64,000 bases of DNA from Fredericiella sp963839515 (GTDB lineage Bacteria; Chloroflexota; Anaerolineae; Caldilineales; Caldilineaceae), in the NCBI GenBank assembly GCA_963839515.1, contig CAWIVN010000026.1, positions 62,001 through 126,000 of the forward strand. The letters are read 5' to 3'. Below the pieces are notes generated by a model that saw only the letters and a list, made by a program, of their open reading frames with translations, searched no databases and had not been told where the DNA came from. Shown in pieces: positions 1-9,470 of this stretch (its first letter is position 1; each line of letters opens with the position of its first letter). Made by a program: the position numbers and the translations under genes.

Positions 1-294
1 TCCGCTGGCAAAACCGAGCGCCAGCGAGCCGGCCAAAAACGGCGAGAGATCGACAATAGAGGCGATGACAAAATAAAGAATAAAGATGGTGACGACCACG
101 GGCACGGCGCGTATGATAACGCTGTAAGCGGCGGCCAAAGCCGAGAGCGGGCGGTTGCCGTAAACGCGCAGTACGGCCATCAGCACGCCCAACACAAAGC
201 CCACCCCCAGTGCGACCAGCGTTACACTGACCGTCACCCACAGGCCTTCCAGCAGAAAGAGTATGGTGGTATAGAAATCGTTCAGCAAATCCAT
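1..294 (-). CDS. Amino-acid ABC transporter permease (3' part outside window)
   Basis: The visible 98 N-terminal residues begin MDLLNDFYTTILFLLEG and contain two hydrophobic helices (roughly residues 18-42 and 60-85), with the Leu/Gly-rich start typical of HisM/GlnP-type permeases for polar amino acids. The C-terminal half with the EAA loop that contacts the ATPase lies outside the window. The gene follows the binding-lipoprotein gene on the same strand, separated by about 180 bp holding a long palindromic repeat. The pair should import an amino acid, but the substrate cannot be read from this fragment. Confidence 0.8.
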   Translation of the reverse strand, partial: MDLLNDFYTTILFLLEGLWVTVSVTLVALGVGFVLGVLMAVLRVYGNRPLSALAAAYSVIIRAVPVVVTIFILYFVIASIVDLSPFLAGSLALGFASG

Positions 295-331
295 GGGCGT
301 GGTGCGTCCGCACAGGTATAGGTGTGTAGGG

Positions 332-458
332 GCACGAGGTCACCGGAGCGCAGGCGTCCTCGCCTGCCACCCGACCCGGCGGCAGAAACCGAGTTTCTCA
401 AGCGAGCGTCAGTTCGCCAGATACTCGGTTTCTCTAATCACCTAGCCGGACCTCGTGC
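332..458. repeat. Dispersed palindromic repeat, copy 1
   Basis: The outer arms GCACGAGGTC (332-341) and GACCTCGTGC (449-458) are perfect inverted repeats. Inside are two further hairpins: GCAGGCG/CGCCTGC (350-356 and 361-367) and AGAAACCGAGT/ACTCGGTTTCT (384-394 and 423-433). The 19-base string at 341-359 recurs at 62403-62421, inside another palindromic element. The element lies between the binding-protein gene and the permease gene of one operon, where a stable stem-loop could act as an mRNA stabiliser or attenuator. Confidence 0.75.
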
Positions 459-476
459 ACCTAAACGAATTGATTC

Positions 477-1343
477 TTACTGCTCCAGATTCGGCAGCGC
501 GTTATCCTGCTCGATTTTCGTGAGCGTGCCGTCGTCGGTCAAACCCTTAATAATCGTGTCCAATTCAGCCTTCAGCGCGGTCTCACCCTGCTTGATAGCG
601 ATGGCCTTGCCGGCAGCGGCCGTGCTGTCGGTGATAAGCAGGACCTTGAGGCCCAGCTGCTCGGCCAGGGCCATCGCCGGCTCGGCGTCGATCAGCAGCA
701 GTTCGATGCGGCCATTCTGCACGTCGAGGCCGCCCTGGTCCGCGCGCTCGTAGGAGAAGGCCTTGTCGGCCGGGGTCAGCCCGCCGCCGACGAGATGGTC
801 CTGCACCCACTTCTCCTGCACGGTGCCGGTCTGGGCGCCGATGCTATAACCGGCGGCATCGTCGCCGGTCTTGAGTTCGATAGTCGAGTCGGCTGCGCCT
901 AGGAAGGCGTCCTTGGTCGGGCGGTACACCATCGAGAAGTCAACCGTCTCGTCACGCTCGGGCGTCGCCTGCATGGCGGCGACCACGACGTCGATCTTGC
1001 CTTCCTGCACGGCGGCGATCAGCGAGTCAAACGGCATATCCTGGAACTCGACTTCGACGCCCAGCTTCTCGCCGATGGCGCGCGCCATATCCATGTCAAA
1101 GCCGACAAACTTGCCATCGGCATCAATGGACTCGTAAGGCGGATAATCGGCAGACGTGCCGACGATGAGTTTGCCGCGCTCCTTGATCTGGCCCAGCACT
1201 CCCTCATCGGCCGCAGCGGCCTGATCGGCTGCGCCGGTCTGACCGGCTGTGCCAGTGGTGGCTCCCGGCTGCACGGCCGTGCAGGCCGATAGCAGCAGGG
1301 CAGCAACGACGACCAACGCCCACAGTACTGATAGTTTTCGCAT
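477..1343 (-). CDS. Amino-acid ABC transporter substrate-binding lipoprotein
   Basis: The 288-residue protein has a lipoprotein signal peptide with lipobox LLSAC (Cys21), a short Ala/Thr/Gln-rich linker, then a family-3 solute-binding fold. Visible family features are GKLIVGTSADYPPYE, the FVGFDMDMARAIGEKLGVEVEF segment (shown here in part) and the AQTGTVQEKW stretch that forms the second ligand lobe. It would capture a polar amino acid outside the membrane and hand it to the permease encoded downstream. The start is supported by a GAGAGGGA ribosome site. Exact substrate is unknown. Confidence 0.9.
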   Translation of the reverse strand: MRKLSVLWALVVVAALLLSACTAVQPGATTGTAGQTGAADQAAAADEGVLGQIKERGKLIVGTSADYPPYESIDADGKFVGFDMDMARAIGEKLGVEVEFQDMPFDSLIAAVQEGKIDVVVAAMQATPERDETVDFSMVYRPTKDAFLGAADSTIELKTGDDAAGYSIGAQTGTVQEKWVQDHLVGGGLTPADKAFSYERADQGGLDVQNGRIELLLIDAEPAMALAEQLGLKVLLITDSTAAAGKAIAIKQGETALKAELDTIIKGLTDDGTLTKIEQDNALPNLEQ

Positions 1344-1378
1344 TTGTCCCTCTCTTGTATGCAGAATAGAAGGCGGCC

Positions 1379-2644
1379 TTAGTTGGCCGCCGCAGCTAGC
1401 GCTTCGTTAAAGATCGCCAGGCCGGCATCGATTTGCTCCGCATTGACGACCAGCGGTGGAATCCAGCGAATCACATTGCCATAGGTGCCGCAGGTCAAGA
1501 GCAACAGGTTGTGATTGATGCACTCCTGCTGCACGCGCGTAGTAGTGAGGGCGTCGGCCTGGCCATCACGCGTGAACTCTGCGCCCACCATAAGCCCCAG
1601 TCCGCGCACGTCGCCGATCACCGGGTACTCGGCCTGCAGCTCGCGCAGCCCTTTTTGCAGGCGAGACCCCATCTGCGCCGCATTATCGACCAGCCCCTCC
1701 TCTTGGATGGCGTCGATGGTAGCGGCGGCGGCAGCCGTGGCGATGGCATTGCCGCCGCCATAGGTGCCGCCGTGTGTGCCTACCTTCCAGTGGCGCATGA
1801 TCTCGGCGTTGGCGCCCACGGCCGAGATGGGCATGCCGCTGCCCAGACCCTTGGCCATAACGATAATGTCGGGCTCGATGCCGGCGTGTTCAAAACAGAA
1901 GAACTTGCCTGTCCGGCCAAAGCCCGACTGCACCTCGTCAAGCACGAGCAGGATGCCGTGCTGGTCGCAAAGGGTGCGCAGGCGGCGCAGGAATTCGGGC
2001 GGGGCGGGCACATAGCCGCCCTCGCCCAGCACCGGCTCGATGATAATGGCAGCCGTCTCCTCGGGTGCAGTCTGGCTCTTGAGCAGTTGGTCCAACTGCT
2101 TGAGACAGAACTCGATCGTCTCCTCCTCGCTCCAGCCAAAATAGTAGGTGTAGGGGAAGGGGGCGACAAAGATGGCGCCCGGGAGCGGCTGGTAGTCGTA
2201 GCGATACGTGTACTTGGAGGTAGTCATGGCCATGGCCTGGTGCGTGCGGCCATGGAAGGAGCCCTGAAAGACGATCAGGTTACGGCGGTGGGTGGCCATG
2301 CGTGCCAGCTTGACGGAGGCTTCGATGGCCTCTGCCCCGCTGTTGGAGAAAAAGAACTGGTCGATGCTTTGCGGCGTGACCTCATCCAGCTTTTGGGCCA
2401 GTGCTACAGCAGTGGGCGGCACGACGATGTTCATCTGGCCGAAGATCAGGTGGGTGGCCTGTTGCTGGATGGCCTGCACCACGCGGGGGTGGCAGTGGCC
2501 GGTGTTGGTCACACCAATGCCGGAGGTAAAATCGGTGTAACGTTGGCCGCCGGCGTCATAGAGGTAGACACCTTCGCCCCGTACCGGCTGCACCTGCGTC
2601 ATATGGGACCAAACGGGAGCCAGCAAGTCAACAGGGTTGCCCAT
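1379..2644 (-). CDS. Class III (GabT-like) PLP aminotransferase
   Basis: This 421-residue fold-type I aminotransferase carries family motifs: FSNSGAEAIEASVKLAR, IIIEPVLGEGGY, LVLDEVQSGFGRTGKF and the PLP lysine in VMAKGLGSGMP. It resembles 4-aminobutyrate/acetylornithine/taurine-type enzymes that move an amino group from an omega-amino acid to 2-oxoglutarate. I place the start at the ATG preceded by CAGGAGAT; an upstream TTG in frame would add 18 residues without a good ribosome site. It sits 35 bp upstream of the amino-acid binding-protein gene on the same strand, so uptake and transamination of one compound may be coupled. Confidence 0.85.
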   Translation of the reverse strand: MGNPVDLLAPVWSHMTQVQPVRGEGVYLYDAGGQRYTDFTSGIGVTNTGHCHPRVVQAIQQQATHLIFGQMNIVVPPTAVALAQKLDEVTPQSIDQFFFSNSGAEAIEASVKLARMATHRRNLIVFQGSFHGRTHQAMAMTTSKYTYRYDYQPLPGAIFVAPFPYTYYFGWSEEETIEFCLKQLDQLLKSQTAPEETAAIIIEPVLGEGGYVPAPPEFLRRLRTLCDQHGILLVLDEVQSGFGRTGKFFCFEHAGIEPDIIVMAKGLGSGMPISAVGANAEIMRHWKVGTHGGTYGGGNAIATAAAAATIDAIQEEGLVDNAAQMGSRLQKGLRELQAEYPVIGDVRGLGLMVGAEFTRDGQADALTTTRVQQECINHNLLLLTCGTYGNVIRWIPPLVVNAEQIDAGLAIFNEALAAAAN

Positions 2645-2805
2645 ATCGCAGATCTCCTGGTTACGTGCGCTGATCGTGGCAGATTCCTCAAAAGGCAATT
2701 ATGCGCGATGGGAGGCAAAAGCGCGAAATGCAGTAGAGGTAAATATACCATACGAACAGAGATGACCACGCTCAGCGCGCGCAGAAACCGCGAGAATAGA
2801 GACAG

Positions 2806-3561
2806 CTATGGTATCCCTCCAGTGTTTTGTAGAACCGATGCAGCCCAGCACAAGATCAGCAGGACACCCACTACGTGCGCCAGATAGGCCCCATGGCGGG
2901 TCAAGCGTTCGGCTGCCATAACCGCGCAAAGAATCAACATCCAAATCAGGTTGACTCCGCCTCCTGCGAACATTAGCAGCATCAACGCCCAGCAGCTCCC
3001 AAGACAGAACACGCCGTGCAGCAGCCCCAGCGTCCAGCTGTTTCGCCGAGATGAATGTGCCAAAAGCTCGACCGCTCTGCCTTCGAGACGGCATCTGGAC
3101 AAACAGGCTCGCTTCATCGGCGTCAGCTGGTAGGCGCCCGCCAGCAGCAAGACTCCAGGCGCAATGACGCCGGCCAGGGCGGGCAGCTGCTCGACGATTT
3201 CGTGCAGCACGCTGTCGCCCAAATAACTGAGACTGCCAAAGACCATCCAGATCCCCAGATATGCCAGGATCGCCGGCGCCAGGCGACCGCTGCTGAACGG
3301 CGTGTTCTCCAAACAGCGCTCCAGCAGCAGCAACGTGCCGGGCAACATCATGGCGATAATCATCAGCGTCCAACCTAACATGAATACGACCAGGCGCACG
3401 GCCGCAGGCGCAGCAATATGATCCATTCGGGCGTGATCCAACCACTCCGCATAGGGTGACATGCTCCAGGCGGCCAACACCACCCATGCCGAGAGAACCA
3501 GGCCGGCGGCGGCCATACGCGACCGCCGCCGATCTGCATCAACGTGTAAGAATGTGCTCAT
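2806..3561 (-). CDS. DUF2182 integral membrane protein
   Basis: About 251 residues with six or so hydrophobic helices. DUF2182 hallmarks are the MIIAMMLPG helix, the YQLTPMKRACLSRCR loop with paired Cys, and GVFCLGSCWALMLLMF. The family is described as a predicted metal-binding membrane protein of unknown role. The ATG at 3561 is 10 bp after the SBP56-type gene, so the two are probably cotranscribed. A copper- or other metal-handling role beside a presumed copper-dependent oxidase is attractive but is inference. Confidence 0.8.
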   Translation of the reverse strand: MSTFLHVDADRRRSRMAAAGLVLSAWVVLAAWSMSPYAEWLDHARMDHIAAPAAVRLVVFMLGWTLMIIAMMLPGTLLLLERCLENTPFSSGRLAPAILAYLGIWMVFGSLSYLGDSVLHEIVEQLPALAGVIAPGVLLLAGAYQLTPMKRACLSRCRLEGRAVELLAHSSRRNSWTLGLLHGVFCLGSCWALMLLMFAGGGVNLIWMLILCAVMAAERLTRHGAYLAHVVGVLLILCWAASVLQNTGGIP

Positions 3562-3571
3562 GATCGCAGCC

Positions 3572-4957
3572 CTAGACCCAAATGTCGGACGTGCAGTCAC
3601 CGCCTGGGTAGCGCATTTCGTGTGTGCGCGCGGGACCTGCAGGTTCGCGCCCAAAGTCGATGTAGAAGTCCGGGTTGATCTTCAAGCCGCCTTGCTCCGT
3701 ATCGCAGTCGACCTGGAGCAAGTACGATCCGCGCTGGGCAAGGCCGGGGTAAAACTGGTTGTCCCAGCTGCTCAGCAGCGAATTTGTGACATAGAGCCGC
3801 TTCCCGTCCAGGCTGAGCTGCAGCATCTGCGGCCCACCTTGGAACTGGTTGCCCTTGACCGTCCCACCCTTGCCGAGCACGCCGCCACACCAGAGCTGGC
3901 CCGTCAGTTTCGGCTGCGCTGGATCGCTGATGTCGTACTGGCGGATATCGCCATGCAGCCAGTTCGACAAATAGAGATAGCGGTCATCCAGCGAAATCAG
4001 CAGATCGGTGATGAGCGATGGCACCGGAAAGGGCCAGCCTTCGACCTCGACGGGCGGAATGCCCAATGACTTCTCGACGGTCCAATGTCCGTTTGGCTTG
4101 CTCCAGTGCCAGAGTGTGCTGCTGAGCGCGGCGCCTACATAGCCGTGCGTGCTGTCCGGGTTGTGATGAAAGCGTACTTCCAGCGGGATCAGGCCTTCTT
4201 CGCCGAGATCGACGCTTTGCACGATGCGGCGCGCCTGCCAATCCCAGAAGTGAAGCCGGCGTCCGTACAGCCCCGCTGCGACATCGTCGAGGCTGAAGCC
4301 CGGCACGTACGTTTTGGGCGCGCCGAGTTCGCTGCTGACCATCACGTTGTGGCGCGGCTGATACCAGAAGTCATAGTTGAACGGCATTCCGTCGGTGCCA
4401 CTTTCCCACCGGCCGGCGATGTTGAACTCTGCGTCGAGCAGCAGAAAACCGCCCGGCGCGTTGCCTTCGGCGTCGCCGAGCATCGAGATCATGACGTGAC
4501 CGTCGGCAAGACAGTGAACGCTGTGCGGCGCGCTGAGATTGGTCTTTGTTTTGATCTCCTGGGGCTCGATTACCTTGTGCAGTCGTGGCGCCCGTTGATC
4601 TGCTGTATCGACGACGTGGATGCGGCTGGATTGAAAGCCCGGAACGATCAGAAAGCGGCGCGCCTTGTGCTCGTCGCCGTGACACGAGCTGCACGCGTTC
4701 CAGCCGAAGTGATGAAGCTCATCGCCAACGTTGGGCATCATCGTGCGGTGAATCACCTGCGAGTAGGTCGGCGAGGCGGGATCGACATCAATCGTCGCCA
4801 GATAGCCGGGCGACTCGACGCCGGTGCCTTCATACAGGGCAACCGTGTAGAGCACTTTTTCGCGTTCAGCCTTCATTGCCTCCAGCGGCGATGCGTACCC
4901 CGGTCCGTGACAGGCGTGACCATCCTGCATCTCATGATCCGTATGCTGCGTATCCAT
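3572..4957 (-). CDS. SBP56-family protein (methanethiol oxidase-like)
   Basis: The 461-residue product matches the selenium-binding protein 56 family from end to end. Visible landmarks are HGPGYASPLEAM near the N-terminus, HHFGWNACSSCHGD (about residues 82-95), the APHSVHCL segment and SSELGAPKTYVPGF; the rest reads as a seven-bladed propeller. Characterised bacterial and human members oxidise methanethiol to formaldehyde, hydrogen peroxide and sulfide. No secretion signal is obvious. The downstream neighbour is a DUF2182 membrane protein rather than the SCO1/MauG genes found in some bacteria. Family assignment is firm; activity is inferred. Confidence 0.88.
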   Translation of the reverse strand: MDTQHTDHEMQDGHACHGPGYASPLEAMKAEREKVLYTVALYEGTGVESPGYLATIDVDPASPTYSQVIHRTMMPNVGDELHHFGWNACSSCHGDEHKARRFLIVPGFQSSRIHVVDTADQRAPRLHKVIEPQEIKTKTNLSAPHSVHCLADGHVMISMLGDAEGNAPGGFLLLDAEFNIAGRWESGTDGMPFNYDFWYQPRHNVMVSSELGAPKTYVPGFSLDDVAAGLYGRRLHFWDWQARRIVQSVDLGEEGLIPLEVRFHHNPDSTHGYVGAALSSTLWHWSKPNGHWTVEKSLGIPPVEVEGWPFPVPSLITDLLISLDDRYLYLSNWLHGDIRQYDISDPAQPKLTGQLWCGGVLGKGGTVKGNQFQGGPQMLQLSLDGKRLYVTNSLLSSWDNQFYPGLAQRGSYLLQVDCDTEQGGLKINPDFYIDFGREPAGPARTHEMRYPGGDCTSDIWV

Positions 4958-5118
4958 GTTTCTCCTCCTGTGTGAGCTGAGCCTGTGTGACCGCCGGCTC
5001 GAGCGCCGGCAATGTCACTCTAGCAAAGCGGCGCTGCTCGCACACCGTGGAAAACACGTGATTCCGGTTCCGCAGTACGTGGTTTTGGTACGTGACTTTT
5101 GTTCTGGAGGCGGGAGGA

Positions 5119-7533
5119 TCACCGATCCGGTCGCATGTTTTCGACCACCCAAGCAGCGATTTGGGCGCGTGACCGGAAGCCTAACTTGGTAAGGATGTTG
5201 CTGACATGCCCTTCGACGGTGCGTTCGGTGATCACGAGTACGGCGGCGATTTCGCGGTTAGATTTACCTTCCGCAATCAGGCGCGCGACATTGCGCTCGC
5301 GGCGGGTCAAATCGCCCGGTTGGTCGGAAACACGGTCGAATCGAGGCTGAGGTGTAGACGGCAACTCGAAGCCAGAGGCGGTGTGCGCATAAGCAGTTGC
5401 TTGATCGAGCGTCATGGCTTGTCCCTCCGCCCATGCCACTGCGAATGCCGCCTCGCCGAGCTCCGCACGCACAAAGGCAATATTACGATCATGCTCCGGT
5501 TGATCGTCAGGATCCACCAACGCACCGCTATGCTGAAAGAAGGCGTCCGCTGCGCCAAAGAGCCGCGCAGCGCCCACAGCATCTCCTGCTGCTCCCAGCG
5601 GGCCGGCGAGCGCGAGCAGCTCGCGCGCCACTTCGGCCGGGACGCCCACGTCCTGACATAGCGCGAGTGAGCGACGCAGCAGGCGAATAGCCTCTTGATG
5701 GTCACCTTCGTGCTGGGCAACAAAAGCCATGTTATAAAGTAGCGAATACTGGGCCCTTGTGTCACCCAGCCGCTCGAAGATTTCCAGAGAACCTTCATAG
5801 GCGCGTCTGGCTCGCTCATCGTCTCCACTGAGGCGGGCATGTTCGCCGATGCTGTTAAGCACCTGGGCAATACCTTGTTGATCGTCCAATTCTCGAAACA
5901 GAGCTTGGGCCTCGGCCAATGCCCCAGTCAGCTCCCCGGTTTCCGGCTCGCTCGTAAACGCAGGATCCAAAGCCCCCATGGTATACAATGCCCAGCCAAG
6001 CTGTGCCTTGTCCCCGCAGGCGCGTGCAGTGAGCAGGGCTTGACGGCTTAGTTGTACAGCAGTCGCGCTGTCCCTGTATGAAATCAGATGTGCTGCGCAG
6101 CGCAGCAAACGCACCTGGTACGCCGGCCCAGTAGCCGATGGAGTCTCATCCATCTGTGCGAGCAGATGCTGCGTCCAGCGAATGCCTTCATCTTGACGCC
6201 CATAGATATGCCAATAAAGCAGGGTGCCACTGATGATGCGGATTCCGACGGCGATATCGCCACTCCCAAGCGACCATTGGAGAGCCGCCCGTAGATTGTC
6301 GATTTCCATTTCCAGCAAGTGAAACCAATATTGCTGGTGAGCCCGCCGCAATTCGACTTCAGCGCGCTCAGCCAACCCCACAAAATATGCCGCGTGCTTC
6401 CTGCAGAGGGCTTCTAGCTCGCCGCCGGCTTCCAACTGCTCACGAGCATACTCATGGATCATTTCCAACTGAACAAAACGCGCCTCGCCTTCTGATGTCT
6501 CCTTGTGTTGGACGAGACTCTGATCTATGAGGGAAGCCAGGCCTTCAAACACCTCAACCGGCAAGTCTTCACCACATACAGCCTCTGCAGCTTCCAGCGA
6601 GCATCCGCCTCGAAAGATCGCAAGTCGCGCGAACAGGAGTCTTTCGTCTCCGTCGAGTAGGTTGTAGCTCCACTCGATTGTGTTACGCAGTGTGCGCTGG
6701 CGCAGCGGCAGGTCGCGCGCGCCGCCGCTCAGCACGTGCAGGCGCTGCTCCAGCCTGGCGTAGATGTCGTGCGGCGGAAGATGGCGCACGCGCGCCGCTG
6801 CCAGCTCGATTGCCAGTGGCAGGCCGTCAAGCCGGCAGCAGATGCCCGCCACAATCAGTGCGTTGTCCGGCGTGAGCGCAAAACCGGGCTGCAGCGCCAC
6901 CGCACGCTGGACAAAGAGCTGCACCGCATCGAAGCTGCCCAGCCGCTCAGGCGAAAGCGCAGCCAACGTACGCGGGGCGCCGTGGTCCGCCAGCACCGGT
7001 GGCAGCGACAGAGGTGGCACCGGAAAGTTGTGTTCGCCGGAAACGCGCAGCAACTCACGACTTGTGACGAGCAGCTTGACGTTAGGCGAGCCTTGCAGCA
7101 GTTCGGTTAAGACGGGAGCTGCCTCAACCACCTGCTCGAAATTGTCCAGCACCAACAGCACGCGCTTGCTCGCCAGATAGTCTCCCAATTCCTCTATGAG
7201 CGATCTGTCCGTGACCTGCCTGAGACCCAAGACATGCGCAACGGTCGGCAAGACCAGGCCGGCATCGCTAACCGGCGCCAGGTCGACGAAGTAAACGCCA
7301 TGGGGAAACTTGGCCGGCAGCGTGTTGGCGACGGCGACGGCAAGGCGGGTTTTGCCGATGCCGGGTGGGCCGGTGAGGGTTAGCAGCCGCACATCTGCGC
7401 GCTGAAGCCGGCCGGAAGCTGCAGCCACCTCGTGTTCGCGTCCTACAAGCGGAGTAGCGGGGAGGGGCAGGTTGTGAAGCTGGGGAGAGTCGGCGGCCCT
7501 CCCTGCCGGATCGTTCTCTTCAGAGGCCGCCAT
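5119..7533 (-). CDS. LuxR-family regulator with NB-ARC-type ATPase and TPR region
   Basis: A roughly 800-residue signal-transduction ATPase. From the N-terminus it has a P-loop GPPGIGKT, Walker B in RVLLVLDNFEQV, an NB-ARC-like ending (GGARDLPLRQRTLRNTIEWSY), TPR-like helices, and a C-terminal LuxR helix-turn-helix (LTRRERNVARLIAEGKSNRE onward). Such proteins oligomerise with ATP when an inducer binds and then activate transcription. I prefer the ATG at 7533; an in-frame TTG at 7605 would add 24 residues. It lies between a CoADR-rhodanese gene and the SBP56 gene on the same strand, so sulfur metabolism is a possible target, but nothing shows this directly. Confidence 0.85.
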   Translation of the reverse strand: MAASEENDPAGRAADSPQLHNLPLPATPLVGREHEVAAASGRLQRADVRLLTLTGPPGIGKTRLAVAVANTLPAKFPHGVYFVDLAPVSDAGLVLPTVAHVLGLRQVTDRSLIEELGDYLASKRVLLVLDNFEQVVEAAPVLTELLQGSPNVKLLVTSRELLRVSGEHNFPVPPLSLPPVLADHGAPRTLAALSPERLGSFDAVQLFVQRAVALQPGFALTPDNALIVAGICCRLDGLPLAIELAAARVRHLPPHDIYARLEQRLHVLSGGARDLPLRQRTLRNTIEWSYNLLDGDERLLFARLAIFRGGCSLEAAEAVCGEDLPVEVFEGLASLIDQSLVQHKETSEGEARFVQLEMIHEYAREQLEAGGELEALCRKHAAYFVGLAERAEVELRRAHQQYWFHLLEMEIDNLRAALQWSLGSGDIAVGIRIISGTLLYWHIYGRQDEGIRWTQHLLAQMDETPSATGPAYQVRLLRCAAHLISYRDSATAVQLSRQALLTARACGDKAQLGWALYTMGALDPAFTSEPETGELTGALAEAQALFRELDDQQGIAQVLNSIGEHARLSGDDERARRAYEGSLEIFERLGDTRAQYSLLYNMAFVAQHEGDHQEAIRLLRRSLALCQDVGVPAEVARELLALAGPLGAAGDAVGAARLFGAADAFFQHSGALVDPDDQPEHDRNIAFVRAELGEAAFAVAWAEGQAMTLDQATAYAHTASGFELPSTPQPRFDRVSDQPGDLTRRERNVARLIAEGKSNREIAAVLVITERTVEGHVSNILTKLGFRSRAQIAAWVVENMRPDR

Positions 7534-7688
7534 ACGACAGAACCTACTGATAGCTGAGTAGCTATCTTCGACAACCAAAAGCTCAACCGGAGGAGGAAAT
7601 GCCAACGTACCATGGTAAGCGGGATTGACTCGCTTGGGCTGTGCCGATTATAACGTGTGTTGGACTTGCCCCGAAATGCTATTTTTCT

Positions 7689-9470
7689 TCACAGGCCGCT
7701 TATGCGCCCCGCTACCAGGCCCTCCCCAGCAGGCGACGTAGCGGGGGCGCCGTTGGCGGGCGCGGCGGTGAGGGGCGTGCGCCGGTTGAGCATCAGGTCA
7801 CGGACCGTCGCAGCGCCGGACAAGTTGAAGACCTGCCCAAAGCCATGCTGGGCGAGGATGCGCGTGCCCAGGTACGAGCGCAGCCCGGCCTGGCACGCGA
7901 CGACGGTCGGCAGCGCCGGGTCCAGTTCGCCCAGGCGCTCGCGTAGGTCGTCGAGCGGAATACGGTGCGCGTGCGCTGCCTGCGCCAGCGCCAGCTGGGC
8001 AATCTCATCTGCGTCGCGCACATCCACAACCTGGTATGCCGCTAAATCCGTGTCCGGCTGCAGGAGCGGGGCAAGGCCGTCCAGATCGTTCTCGGCGGCA
8101 AACGCCGCCATGTGCACGGGGTCCTTCGCCGACCCAAACGGCGGCGCATAGGCAAGGTCAAGCTCGGCCAGGTGATGCACCGTGCCGTGAAAGTACATAA
8201 GGGTGGCAATGATGTCGAGGCGCTTGTCTACGCCTGCGCCGCCGACCGCCTGCGCACCCAGCACCCGGCCCGAGCCGTTCTCGTAGACGAGCTTGAGCAG
8301 CATCTGCTCTGCACCCGGGAAATAGCCGGCGTGGTGGTTGCCCGTGATGTGCACCGCCCGTGCGTCGAGACCGGCTTTGCGCGCTGCGCGCAGCGACAGC
8401 CCGGTGATGCCGGCGGATTTCCCAAATACGCGCACGATCGAGGTGCCATACGCTGCCGGGCTCTGCCGCGCAGCACCCGTCGCGGCGTGCTCGCCGGCAA
8501 GCCGTCCGGTCCGGTTGGCGGGACCGGCCAGCGCGACGCGCATGCGGGCGCCGCTGGGAGCATAAGCATATTCGGCCGCATCGCCGACGGCATAGATGTC
8601 CGCATCTGACGTCCGCATGAAGTCGTCGGTGGCGATGCCGCCGCTGGCGCCGAGCTGGAGGCCGGCGTCGGCCGCCAACTTGACGCTCGGGCGCACGCCC
8701 AGCCCCAGCAGCACGATATCCGCGGGGAGGCGCGTGCCGTCCGTGAGCATGACCGCGCTGGCGGCGCCGGCGGTTTCCTCGATCGAAGCGATGCCGCGAC
8801 CGAGTTCGAGCTGCACGCCGTGCGCCTCGATCTCCCGGTGGAGCGGTTCCGCCATTTCCATATCGAGCAGTGGCAGCACCTGTGGCTGCATCTCGACCAG
8901 CGTGACTTGCATGCCACGCCGGGAAAACTGCTCGGCAACCTCAAGGCCGATAAAACCACCACCGACCACGACCGCACATTGTGCCTGGGGCATGGCCGCG
9001 GCAATCCGGTCCGTATCCTCCAGGTTACGCAGCGTAAACACCCCGCATGCATGCAGACCCCGCATGGCCGGCGCAATGGGGCTGGCTCCCGGCGCCAGGA
9101 TCAGCTTGTCGTAGTGCTCCGTATAGATTGCGCCGGTGGCGTGATTCTCTACGGTCACCGTCTTGGCCGCGCGGTCAATGGCCGTCACTTCCTGCCGCGT
9201 ACGCACGTCAATACGGAATCGCCTTTCAAACAGCTCCTGCGTCGCCACCAGCAGTTTGGCGCGGTCCTGAATTTCGCCGCCCAGGTAATATGGCAGGCCG
9301 CAGTTGGCGAAGGAAACATAGGCGTCCTTCTCAAACATCACGATGCGCGCCTGCTCGTTCATGCGGCGGGCGCGAGTCGCCGCGGAAGCGCCGCCGGCGA
9401 CGCCCCCCACGATCAGGATCGTCGGGGCCGCGGCGGCGGGAAGGTTGGAATTGGACAGTGGTGCGGTCAT
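7689..9470 (-). CDS. CoA-disulfide reductase-like flavoprotein with C-terminal rhodanese domain
   Basis: 593 residues in two parts. The first ~450 form a pyridine-nucleotide disulfide oxidoreductase: FAD Rossmann motif GGVAGGASAATR, the single redox cysteine in SFANCGLPYY characteristic of CoADR/NADH oxidase enzymes, and the second nucleotide motif VVVGGGFIGLEVAEQ. The last ~100 are a rhodanese domain with cysteine in VVACQAGLRS. CoADR-rhodanese fusions are linked to polysulfide or persulfide reduction. The start at 9470 has GGAG ten bases upstream; the ATG at 9479 is too close to it. It may cooperate with the nearby SBP56 gene in sulfur chemistry. Confidence 0.88.
   Translation of the reverse strand: MTAPLSNSNLPAAAAPTILIVGGVAGGASAATRARRMNEQARIVMFEKDAYVSFANCGLPYYLGGEIQDRAKLLVATQELFERRFRIDVRTRQEVTAIDRAAKTVTVENHATGAIYTEHYDKLILAPGASPIAPAMRGLHACGVFTLRNLEDTDRIAAAMPQAQCAVVVGGGFIGLEVAEQFSRRGMQVTLVEMQPQVLPLLDMEMAEPLHREIEAHGVQLELGRGIASIEETAGAASAVMLTDGTRLPADIVLLGLGVRPSVKLAADAGLQLGASGGIATDDFMRTSDADIYAVGDAAEYAYAPSGARMRVALAGPANRTGRLAGEHAATGAARQSPAAYGTSIVRVFGKSAGITGLSLRAARKAGLDARAVHITGNHHAGYFPGAEQMLLKLVYENGSGRVLGAQAVGGAGVDKRLDIIATLMYFHGTVHHLAELDLAYAPPFGSAKDPVHMAAFAAENDLDGLAPLLQPDTDLAAYQVVDVRDADEIAQLALAQAAHAHRIPLDDLRERLGELDPALPTVVACQAGLRSYLGTRILAQHGFGQVFNLSGAATVRDLMLNRRTPLTAAPANGAPATSPAGEGLVAGRISGL

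Noticed and set aside
1433..2887. Long plus-strand open frame (484 codons)
   Set aside because: Antisense to the class III aminotransferase, which has clear catalytic motifs; the frame is a by-product of high GC.
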